Positions 50,190-64,000 of a stretch of DNA of 64,000 nucleotides are shown one piece after another; the first letter of the stretch is position 1, and every line of letters begins with the position of its first letter. Under the pieces are notes generated by a model that ran no database searches, was not told where the DNA came from, and saw only the letters and a program-made list of their open reading frames with translations. A program made the position numbers and the translations under genes. The DNA is taken from positions 663,501-727,500 of the forward strand of contig JACVTC010000073.1 in assembly GCA_016946835.1 (NCBI GenBank). Reading direction: 5' to 3'. The DNA is from Neocallimastix lanati (nom. inval.). Its lineage: Eukaryota > Neocallimastigomycota > Neocallimastigomycetes > Neocallimastigales > Neocallimastigaceae.

Positions 50190-51727
50190 TTATTGATAAA
50201 GCCTCTTTTCATATGAGAAAAGACCATTGATACCACCTTCAATTTGAGCACTATGCGTTCTCTTTTCAAAACGAACTTTACCATTTTTAACTCCTTCCCA
50301 AAGTTCTTGTAATGATTTAACTCCAATATCTTGTAAACTATGCTTAAGACCAAGTTCTAAGTACTCTAAGAACTTTTTAACACTACCACGATCAACAACT
50401 GCACCTGAGACACCTTGAGCAACTTTTATAGCATCATTTTCTGAATAATAACGCTTTGCTGCAGCTTTTCCTGAATCCATAGCATCCAAACTACCCATTC
50501 CTCTGTAACGTTTTAATTTATGACCATCATGATAGAAGTATTCCCCTGGGGCTTCCGTTGTACCTGCTAAAAGTCCACCCATCATTACACCACTGGCTCC
50601 GAGAGCAAGAGCTTTAACTATATGTCCAACATTTTGAACACCACCATCAGCAATACATGGAATACCAAATTCACGAGCTAATTGACAGACACGATAGACA
50701 GCCGTACCTTGTGGTCGACCACAAGCCATTACTTCTTGAGTAATACAAATACTACCACTACCCATACCAATTCTAAGACCATCAACACCTGCTTCAATAA
50801 GATTACGAGCTTGTTCTTTGGTAACAACATTACCACCAATGATATCAATCTTTGGGTATTTTTCTTTAATGTATTTAATCGTATCAATTTGGAATGATGA
50901 ATTACCTTGACTACTATCAATGACAATAATATCTAAACCAGCTTCAACTAAAGCATCAATTCTCTTTTTGTCGTCTGGATGAGTACTAACAGCTGCGGCA
51001 CATAATAATTGATTAGTCCCTGGAACAATAGAGGCATTAGGAAAATCACGTGTTTTGATGAGATCGGAACGTGAAAGCAATGAAACAAGACGGAATTCAC
51101 TGTCAACAATTAATAACTTTCCCTTTTTGGATTTTCTTAAAATTTCATTAGCTTCAGATAAAGAAATTCCATCTTTTGCTGTGACAAGATCAGTTATCAT
51201 TACATCTCTTAATTTCTTTTTACGATCATCACCTTGAAGGAAATCAATATCACGTAAAGTAACAATACCTAATAACTTTGATTTCATTTTACCGTCTTCT
51301 GTAATTGGAATACCACAAAAACCATACTTCTTTTTAATGTCATAGTATTATCTGGACTTAGACAAATTGGATCTAAAATAAATCCGTTTTCAAAACTTTT
51401 AACCTTTCTGACCATACTTGCTTGTTGTTTTATAGTACAATTATGATGAATTACACCTAATCCACCCATTAAAGCCATGCTAATAGCCATATCGGTTTCA
51501 GTAACAGTATCCATAGGACTTGAAATAAATGGATTTTTAATTTTATAATTCTTTGTAATTTGAACTTCACAATTAACAACATCAGCCGGAAAATCAATAT
51601 AACCTGGTAAGATAAGGAAATCATTATAGGTCATACCAACAGAAGATTTTCTATCAAATAATTCTTCTGCCGTTAAACCATCTTCAACATCAACAGTTTT
51701 AATTAAATCCTTCATTGATTGACTCAT
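50190..51727 (-). pseudogene. IMP dehydrogenase copy C, disabled by a 13-bp deletion
   Basis: The copy is 1538 bp against 1551 in the others. Thirteen bases present in A (ACATCTTCAACAG on the plus strand) are missing between 51345 and 51346, with a 2-bp AG microhomology at the junction. The reading frame breaks after residue 128, in the first CBS motif, and runs out of frame to a stop at codon 148. The downstream 365 codons remain open from an internal ATG but lack the N-terminal barrel strands and part of the Bateman insert, so an active enzyme is unlikely. It has Leu480 like A, plus an Arg-to-Lys change at residue 294 and a silent change not seen elsewhere. The promoter is intact. Confidence 0.95.
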
Positions 51728-51861
51728 TTTATTTATAAATATATTAACTCCAACAAAAATTTTTCAAGAAGTATACAAAAATAATAAACAAGACAAAAAC
51801 AAACAAATTATTTATAATAAAAAGTTTTATAATTTCAATAACTTTATTTAATATTTTAATG

Positions 51862-51927
51862 GGTCGAAATTGACCAGAAAAAAAGAAAAAAAAAAAAAAA
51901 GCTGAGCTTTTTCTAATTCCTTTTATA
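51862..51927 (-). promoter_or_regulatory. Copy C promoter elements
   Basis: GGTC...GACC palindrome at 51862-51875 and TATAAAAGG (minus strand) at 51919-51927, as in copy A; the A/T tract between them is interrupted by one G. Confidence 0.55.
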
Positions 51928-52239
51928 CTTTTTTTTTATTAATGAATTGATAAAGATTTAAAACAAAAAAGAAAATTTAAACTAAATGATTGGCTTATCA
52001 CATTCTAGTAAATAAAATTTTAGATTAGAATCAATTGATTAAAATATATTACTTTGATTAAAATATATTATTAATAAATTACTAATATATAAATAAAATA
52101 TCAATTTAAAAATAATAAACATAATACTTTTATTTAATAAACAAAATACTTTTATTTTAGTAAAGTCATATATAAAAGTCATATATTCAATATATATTAT
52201 TCAATTAATTTATCATTAAAAAGTAATAGAATAGAAAAG

Positions 52240-52279
52240 AAATAATAATAAAAATAATTATAATAATAATAATAATAGC

Positions 52280-52354
<75 letters not shown>

Positions 52355-52424
52355 GAAAATTGTATTTATAGTAATAATAAAAATAAAAAAAATAATAATA
52401 ATAATAATAAAGAAAATTGTATTT

Positions 52425-52491
<67 letters not shown>

Positions 52492-53358
52492 TAATAATAA
52501 TATATGGAAAAGAAAAGTAAAAAAAAAACATGAAAAATTATATAACGAAGAAATATTTATTAAAATACAGAAATAGAAATAATATATAAAAAAAAATATT
52601 AAGATTTAAATTGTCCTATTGTCATAAAAATGTGCTTATCATAATTGTTATTTAAATATTTAAATAAAAAAAAAAAAAAAAAAACATGAAAAATTATATA
52701 ATGAAGAAGTTGCATTTGGCCAAGTGGCGTAAATAAAATTCCAAAAAAATGTTTTTTTAATACTTTCTATAATATTTATTTAATTATTTCTATAATATTC
52801 ATTTATATCAATACGCCACTTGGCCAAATGCAACTTCTTCATTATATATATATATTTTTTTATATTATTTCTATGTTTTAATAAATTTCTTTATTATATA
52901 ATTTTTCTTTTTTTTTTTCTTTTTTTTTTTTTAATATATTAAAAAATATTTAAATAACCATTATGCTAAGTACATTTTTATGACAATAGGACAATTTAAA
53001 TCTTATCTTTTTTTTTTTTTATATTATTTCAATTTCTGTATTTTAATAAATTTCTTCGTTGTATAATTTTTCATGTTTTTTTTTTCTTTTCTTTTCTTTT
53101 CTTTTCTTTTCTATATATTTAAATATTTAAATAGCAAATATGCTAAGCACATCTTTATAACAATAGGACAATTTAGATCTTTATCTTTATTATTATTATT
53201 ATTATTATTATTTTTATTTTTATTATTACTATAAATACAATTTTCTTTATTATTATTATTATTTTTTTTTTATTTTTATTATTACTATAAATACAATTTT
53301 CTTTATTATTATTATTATTATTTTTTTTATTTTTATTATTACTATAAATACAATTTTC

Positions 53359-53391
<33 letters not shown>

Positions 53392-53470
53392 TTTTTTATT
53401 TTTATTATTACTATAAATACAATTTTCTTTATTATTATTATTATTATAATTATTTTTATTATTATTTCTT
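52240..53470. repeat. Palindrome core of unit 2, reversed relative to unit 1
   Basis: It has one plus-strand copy of the 60-bp GATTTAAATTGTCCTATTGT element on the left (about 52602) and two minus-strand copies on the right (about 52940-53005 and 53120-53175), the mirror image of unit 1. The CTTTT run (about 53085-53112) is on the right here and on the left in unit 1. AAGAAAATTGTATTTATAG minisatellite copies number two on the left and four on the right. The 34-bp inverted repeats are at 52698-52731 and 52812-52845, and the 80-bp spacer is the reverse complement of that in unit 1. Confidence 0.88.
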
Positions 53471-53780
53471 TTCTATTCTATTACTTTTTAATGATAAATT
53501 AATTGAATAATATATATTGAATATATGACTTTTATATATGACTTTACTAAAATAAAAGTATTTTGTTTATTAAATAAAAGTATTATGTTTATTATTTTTA
53601 AATTGATATTTTATTTATATATTAGTAATTTATTAATAATATATTTTAATCAAAGTAATATATTTTAATCAATTGATTCTAATCTAAAATTTTATTTACT
53701 AGAATGTGATAAGCCAATCATTTAGTTTAAATTTTCTTTTTTGTTTTAAATCTTTATCAATTCATTAATAAAAAAAAAAG

Positions 53781-53847
53781 TATAAAAGGAATTAGAAAAA
53801 GCTCAGCTTTTTTTTTTTTTTTTTTTTTTTTCTGGTCAATTTCGACC
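53781..53847 (+). promoter_or_regulatory. Copy D promoter elements
   Basis: TATAAAAGG at 53781-53789, a T tract, and GGTCAATTTCGACC at 53834-53847, same layout as copy B. Confidence 0.6.
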
Positions 53848-53981
53848 CATTAAAATATTAAATAAAGTTATTGAAATTATAAAACTTTTTATTATAAATA
53901 ATTTGTTTGTTTTTGTCTTGTTTATTATTTTTGTATACTTCTTGAAAAATTTTTGTTGGAGTTAATATATTTATAAATAAA

Positions 53982-55532
53982 ATGAGTCAATCAATGAAGG
54001 ATTTAATTAAAACTGTTGATGTTGAAGATGGTTTAACGGCAGAAGAATTATTTGATAGAAAATCTTCTGTTGGTATGACCTATAATGATTTCCTTATCTT
54101 ACCAGGTTATATTGATTTTCCGGCTGATGTTGTTAATTGTGAAGTTCAAATTACAAAGAATTATAAAATTAAAAATCCATTTATTTCAAGTCCTATGGAT
54201 ACTGTTACTGAAACCGATATGGCTATTAGCATGGCTTTAATGGGTGGATTAGGTGTAATTCATCATAATTGTACTATAAAACAACAAGCAAGTATGGTCA
54301 GAAAGGTTAAAAGTTTTGAAAACGGATTTATTTTAGATCCAATTTGTCTAAGTCCAGATAATACTGTTGAAGATGTCTATGACATTAAAAAGAAGTATGG
54401 TTTTTGTGGTATTCCAATTACAGAAGACGGTAAAATGAAATCAAAGTTATTAGGTATTGTTACTTTACGTGATATTGATTTCCTTCAAGGTGATGATCGT
54501 AAAAAGAAATTAAGAGATGTAATGATAACTGATCTTGTCACAGCAAAAGATGGAATTTCTTTATCTGAAGCTAATGAAATTTTAAGAAAATCCAAAAAGG
54601 GAAAGTTATTAATTGTTGACAGTGAATTCCGTCTTGTTTCATTGCTTTCACGTTCCGATCTCATCAAAACACGTGATTTTCCTAATGCCTCTATTGTTCC
54701 AGGGACTAATCAATTATTATGTGCCGCAGCTGTTAGTACTCATCCAGACGACAAAAAGAGAATTGATGCTTTAGTTGAAGCTGGTTTAGATATTATTGTC
54801 ATTGATAGTAGTCAAGGTAATTCATCATTCCAAATTGATACGATTAAATACATTAAAGAAAGATACCCAAAGATTGATATCATTGGTGGTAATGTTGTTA
54901 CCAAAGAACAAGCTCGTAATCTTATTGAAGCAGGTGTTGATGGTCTTAGAATTGGTATGGGTAGTGGTAGTATTTGTATTACTCAAGAAGTAATGGCTTG
55001 TGGTCGACCACAAGGTACGGCTGTCTATCGTGTCTGTCAATTAGCTCGTGAATTTGGTATTCCATGTATTGCTGATGGTGGTGTTCAAAATGTTGGACAT
55101 ATAGTTAAAGCTCTTGCTCTCGGAGCCAGTGGTGTAATGATGGGTGGACTTTTAGCAGGTACAACGGAAGCCCCAGGGGAATACTTCTATCATGATGGTC
55201 ATAAATTAAAGCGTTACAGAGGAATGGGTAGTTTAGATGCTATGGATTCAGGAAAAGCTGCAGCGAAGCGTTATTATTCAGAAAATGATGCTATAAAAGT
55301 TGCTCAAGGTGTCTCAGGTGCAGTTGTTGATCGTGGTAGTGTTAAAAAGTTCTTAGAGTACTTAGAACTTGGTCTTAAGCATAGTTTACAAGATATTGGA
55401 GTTAAATCATTACAAGAATTTTGGGAAGGAGTTAAAAATGGTAAAGTTCGTTTTGAAAAGAGAACGCATAGTGCTCAAATTGAAGGTGGTATCAATGGTC
55501 TTTTCTCATATGAAAAGAGGCTTTATCAATAA
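53982..55532 (+). CDS. Inosine-5'-monophosphate dehydrogenase, copy D
   Basis: Intact 516-residue copy with every catalytic feature of copies A and B: the Cys332 loop, Bateman insert about 115-235, Tyr412 and Gln442. The protein is the same as copy B, including Phe480, and differs from B by a silent T at codon 505. It faces copy C across the reversed core. The 3' flank follows that of B but without the LINE, and its microsatellites are longer. With A and B it gives three apparently functional genes for the rate-limiting enzyme of GTP synthesis in 21 kb. Confidence 0.97.
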   Translation: MSQSMKDLIKTVDVEDGLTAEELFDRKSSVGMTYNDFLILPGYIDFPADVVNCEVQITKNYKIKNPFISSPMDTVTETDMAISMALMGGLGVIHHNCTIKQQASMVRKVKSFENGFILDPICLSPDNTVEDVYDIKKKYGFCGIPITEDGKMKSKLLGIVTLRDIDFLQGDDRKKKLRDVMITDLVTAKDGISLSEANEILRKSKKGKLLIVDSEFRLVSLLSRSDLIKTRDFPNASIVPGTNQLLCAAAVSTHPDDKKRIDALVEAGLDIIVIDSSQGNSSFQIDTIKYIKERYPKIDIIGGNVVTKEQARNLIEAGVDGLRIGMGSGSICITQEVMACGRPQGTAVYRVCQLAREFGIPCIADGGVQNVGHIVKALALGASGVMMGGLLAGTTEAPGEYFYHDGHKLKRYRGMGSLDAMDSGKAAAKRYYSENDAIKVAQGVSGAVVDRGSVKKFLEYLELGLKHSLQDIGVKSLQEFWEGVKNGKVRFEKRTHSAQIEGGINGLFSYEKRLYQ

Positions 55533-60158
<4,626 letters not shown>

Positions 60159-62275
60159 TGGATGTAAAGTTTCAAAAAAAAAAAAAAAAAAAAAAAGGTT
60201 TAGAATTGAATAGAAGAAAGAAAAGTAAAAATATATATATGTAAATACATATTTTTTCTTTCTGTGATGATAAAACAATAACGTTGAATTTTTTTATATA
60301 AAAAAACATTTTTGTAATTTTAATTTTAAAATGAAAAGCATAAAAACTTTTATTAGTTAGGTGTTCATATAAAATAAATTTAAAATATTTAAAATTAAAG
60401 TAGATATTATGAAATTATTTCAAAAAAAAAAAAAAAAAGAATACAGAAATATTTAAAATTCAAATTTTAAACTATATATAATATATATATATAAAAGTAA
60501 AATATATTATTATAAATGAAAAGAAAATAATTTAAATATATTATATTTTAATATAAATTACTTTCAAAGTCATTTATTAATATTATTGATATTAAATTTA
60601 ATTTTTTTTTTAAAATAAAATTATAAAAAGTTAAAAAATAATATATACTATAAAATCTATAAAATCTATAAAATCTATAAAATCTATAAAATCTATAAAA
60701 TCTATAAAATAAATTAGTATAAAATAAATAGTTGAAATTTTTTATTTTCATTATTTAAATAGTATAGAAATATTATAAGAGGTTAACTTATGACTAAGAA
60801 TATTTTATCAAATTTAATTATTTTAGCTTATTAATTATCATATAATTTAATAAAAAATTAAGTAAAAAAAAAAAAAAATAATTTATTTATTTAATATATT
60901 TAATAAAATTTTAATAAAATAAAGGAATATTAAATGTTGAAAATTTTAATATATAATTTTTACTTATTTGAAAAACATAAACTTTATAATTCCCCACCCT
61001 TGTATGTAAGCTTAAGTTTATTTTTATAATTATGCTAATGAATGTAGGGATTACTACCTTTTTATTATTATTTTAGGTTTTAAAAGAGGTTTATTATTTA
61101 AAAATTATTTTTTCATATCTAATTATTAAAAAATAATTGTATAAATTATTAAAGAAAATTATTTAAATAATTTTAACAGAAATAAAAATAAAAATAATAA
61201 TAAAAAAAGTATATATATATTTATTTATTTCTAAATTAATATATATATATATTTTTTTATAAAAAATAAAAATTTCTCTCATTATATATATATATATATA
61301 CATATATAATTTTATTTTTTTTATTTTTTTTTTCTTAGTATATTTTTTTTAATTTAAAATTAGAAGAAAGAAAATTTATTTAAATTTTCATTATTTTCTT
61401 TCTATATATTTTTTTTAATACTTTATGTTTATAGTAATGGTCTAAATAAAGTATAAAAAAATAAAAAAAAAACAAAGAGAGAAAGAAAATAAAAAATATA
61501 GAATATATTTAATATTTATTTTTGTTTATAATAAAAAAAATAAGAAAAAAAAAAAAGAATATTTATATTAAATTCTTTTTTCCTTTTTTTTTTTAATAAT
61601 ATTAAAAAATGTAAAAAGAAAAAAAAGTTTATTTTTTTATTAATAATATATTTTATGAAGAAATTAAAAAATAAGAAAACTTTGGAAATATATTATAATG
61701 TAAAAAATATATATTTATTATACATATAATAATAATAATAATAATAATTCTACTAAAAATTTTAAAAGAAAATAGAAATATATGTTTAAAAGTTAATAGA
61801 AAACAAAATAATAGGTTAAATATTAATTACTATTCACTCAATAAATTACTATTAACTCAATAATTAATATAGAACTATTTAAAGAAAAAGAAAATATATT
61901 AGAAATATATTACCGTATTTAATTTTGGTAAAAGTTTTAATTAAAGTTCAACATTTTTTTTTTTTAGTTCTTTTTTTCAGACAGTTAAACAAATTAACAA
62001 ACAAAACAAAACAAAACAAAAAAAGAAAGAAAAAAATAAAAAAAAAAAATAATAAAAAAAAGATAATAAAAAAAAAATAAATAAATTAATTTATATTTAT
62101 ATATTTTATTATAATATTAATATAGAAATATGTTTATTTATTATAAACTGAAATCAATAATAATATCAAATTGAAATTATATATTATATTTATTTCAGAG
62201 TTTGTAAAAAAAAAAATAGTATATAAACATTAACAATAAAATAAAAAAATAAGAAAAAAATTATTTTTTTATAAA
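60159..62275. other. AT-rich intergenic upstream of the ankyrin gene
   Basis: Homopolymers and AT filler with one 9-bp tandem repeat and a small C-rich patch CCCCACCCTTG near 60992. The last 300 bp, with AACAAAACAAAAC-type runs and A-rich tracts, are probably promoter and leader of the ankyrin gene. No gene seen. Confidence 0.6.
60648..60711. repeat. 9-bp tandem repeat (TATAAAATC)n, about 7 copies
   Basis: Perfect array of TATAAAATC units within AT-rich DNA. Confidence 0.95.
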
Positions 62276-63003
62276 ATGAATTTAAAAAGCAATACAATAT
62301 ATGATAATCCGTATCTAAGTGATACTAGTGAAACCACTTTAGTATTAAATAATAAAGAAAAGAAAAAGGTAAAACATCACTATCGTAATATTAATAAAAT
62401 GTCAATGAAGGACAATGATAATCATTTACAAGAAATTATAGCAAAAGATATTTCCTCTGATGAAGAAGATAACCTTGATATTCCAATGTTAGAATTAACC
62501 ACTGAAAAAAATAATGTAGATTCAGAAAATGCAAATATATTAAATATTAATAATGACAATGAGGAAATTGAAATTCTAGAGTTGAAAAGAGATTTCTCTT
62601 TTAGAAATAGTAAATTGTTAAATGCTTCGACTTCGCATATAAATAATAAAATTGAAGGTTTTCAAAGTAATTTTACCGTAAAGAGTGTTAATACTATTAT
62701 AAATAGTCCATCAACGAGTAGAATATTTATAGAAGATTCAAAATCAAAAAATTTACTTTCAGGATTAAATTTTGATAATGTAAAAAAAGCTCCAGCTAAT
62801 GGTAATTATATATCATATTTATTTAAATAATATATACTTGTAAATAATTAATTATATATATTAATAATATTAATAATATATATAATTATATTGATACCAA
62901 ATATATATTAATCTAAATTTTTAATTAATTCATACATATATTTATATATTTGAACTTTTTATATATTAATAATATGTATATTTATTTATTTTTATTTTTA
63001 TTA

Positions 63004-63037
<34 letters not shown>

Positions 63038-63323
63038 AACTATATATAAATATTTAAAAGATTATGATAATTTATTTAGTGCCTGTCGTCGTGGCGATTT
63101 AGGTGCGGTAATGTATTTTATTGAAAATTGTAAATTAAACAATGTAAGTAAAACCATACTTACGGAAAAGGAAGTTATTAATAAATGCGAACCTGAAAGT
63201 ATGATTTATATCAATGGAGAAAAAAAATATGTGGAGGGTTACACGGTATTACAAAATGCTATTTTTGGAGAGTAAATATATAATATTTGTATATAAATTA
63301 TTTTTTATTTTATAATAATTATA

Positions 63324-63362
<39 letters not shown>

Positions 63363-63679
63363 TTGATAATATATATAAATAAATATTATATTTATATATA
63401 TGAAAATCTTATTCATGTATATATATATCTTTATTAATATTTTTTATTTATTTATATATTCATTTATTACTATTATTATTTTTGTTTTGTTTGTTTGGAT
63501 TATTTCATCTAAATTATATAATTGATAATTATTATTATTTATTATATCTTATTTCAATATTATTAATTTTATTTTGTTTTATTTTATTAATTTAATTTTA
63601 TTTCATTTTCATTTTTATCATATTTTATTTATATATTTATTAAATTATTATTTTATTTTTAATATTTAATTAATTAATG

Positions 63680-63727
<48 letters not shown>

Positions 63728-64000
63728 TGCTTTAAATTAGAAATCTAGATGTTATAAAATATTTATTAAGTAGACCATCTATAGATATAAATCAAAAATC
63801 TGGTGATAAACCTTCAAGATCTAATGGTACAACAGCATTACATACTGCTAGTATACATGGTCATGTAAATATTTTATCATTACTTTTACAATGTGGTGCA
63901 GACCCTACCATTTTGGATTGTGACGGATTAGATGTAGTTGGTTTAGCTATTAAAAATGGAAATATATCAATTGTACAATATTTAGAAACTCAATTAACTG
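62276..64000 (+). CDS. Ankyrin-repeat protein, 5' part (3 exons visible, runs off window)
   Basis: Exons 62276-62801, 63061-63271 and 63741 to beyond the window; GT..AG and in phase. Residues 1-175 are polar, Asn/Ser/Glu-rich and likely disordered, with an acidic SSDEEDN patch. Ankyrin-like helices then begin: DNLFSACRRGDLGAVMYFIE, a degenerate insert, TVLQNAIFGENLDVIKYLLS, then a clear repeat GTTALHTASIHGHVNILSLL and CGADPTILDCDGLDVVGLAI. The AACR-GDL opening and later GADPT motif are general ankyrin features. A palmitoyltransferase of the Akr1 type also starts with an acidic tail and ankyrins, but the DHHC part would lie beyond the window, so no function is assigned. The second intron ends in a T tract of about 45 bases. 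Confidence 0.75.

Overview
The window is extremely AT-rich nuclear DNA of a eukaryote. It has spliced genes with GT..AG introns (donors mostly GTAAGT, GTAAAT or GTATGG-like), long A/T homopolymers, large microsatellites, asparagine- and serine-rich low-complexity protein segments, and two classes of retrotransposon. Gene content (a Trf4-type poly(A) polymerase, DPM3, eL41, an F-box/WD40 protein, IMP dehydrogenase), intergenic DNA that is almost pure A/T, and an intronless bacterial-looking phosphoesterase best fit an anaerobic gut fungus (Neocallimastigomycota). This is an inference; another very AT-rich eukaryote such as a dictyostelid is not excluded.

Left third (1-20 kb). The 3' end of a Ty1/copia element (1-1886) is followed by a broken LINE 3' end (about 1922-3415) and an orphan two-exon scrap (3785-3933). 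A seven-exon Trf4/TENT4-type poly(A) polymerase lies on the minus strand (4697-7565). A complete copia element (7776-13584) sits 211 bp upstream of its start codon. That element has two 239-bp LTRs that are identical by eye, a 5-bp ATTAT target duplication, and gag and pol in a +1 frameshift relation. Then come a three-exon DPM3 gene (14360-15676), a metallophosphoesterase (17262-18023) and a three-exon gene for the 25-residue ribosomal protein eL41 (19773-20133).

Middle (20-33 kb). This is mostly gene-free AT desert with long pentamer and heptamer satellites. A five-exon F-box/WD40 gene (26612-29503) carries a T6A heptamer satellite in the intron that splits its F-box. A second, rearranged LINE relic (30591-31630) and a set of diverged 200-bp repeats follow.

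Right half (33-60 kb). The most striking structure is a tandem duplication (33222-49419 and 49420-60158) of a unit that is itself a head-to-head palindrome carrying two IMP dehydrogenase genes. That gives four copies: A minus, B plus, C minus, D plus. A, B and D are intact at 516 codons. C is killed by a 13-bp deletion. The palindrome core of unit 2 is reverse-complemented relative to unit 1, although markers in the outer arms keep their order, which indicates a flip between inverted arms. A 5.4-kb full-length LINE (40700-46076, TSD ATTAATTATATT) interrupts unit 1, and unit 2 still holds the empty site. A 148-bp insertion carrying a scrap of the same LINE, with its own TSD, interrupts the A flank. 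The duplicated 3.4-kb flanks outside IMPDH show no recognisable gene.

Right end (60-64 kb). AT-rich DNA with a 9-bp tandem repeat leads into a three-exon start of an ankyrin-repeat protein gene that runs off the window.

The host genes belong to unrelated pathways: nuclear RNA surveillance, ER glycosylation, translation, ubiquitin ligation and guanine nucleotide synthesis. What links the region is repeated transposon insertion and gene amplification.
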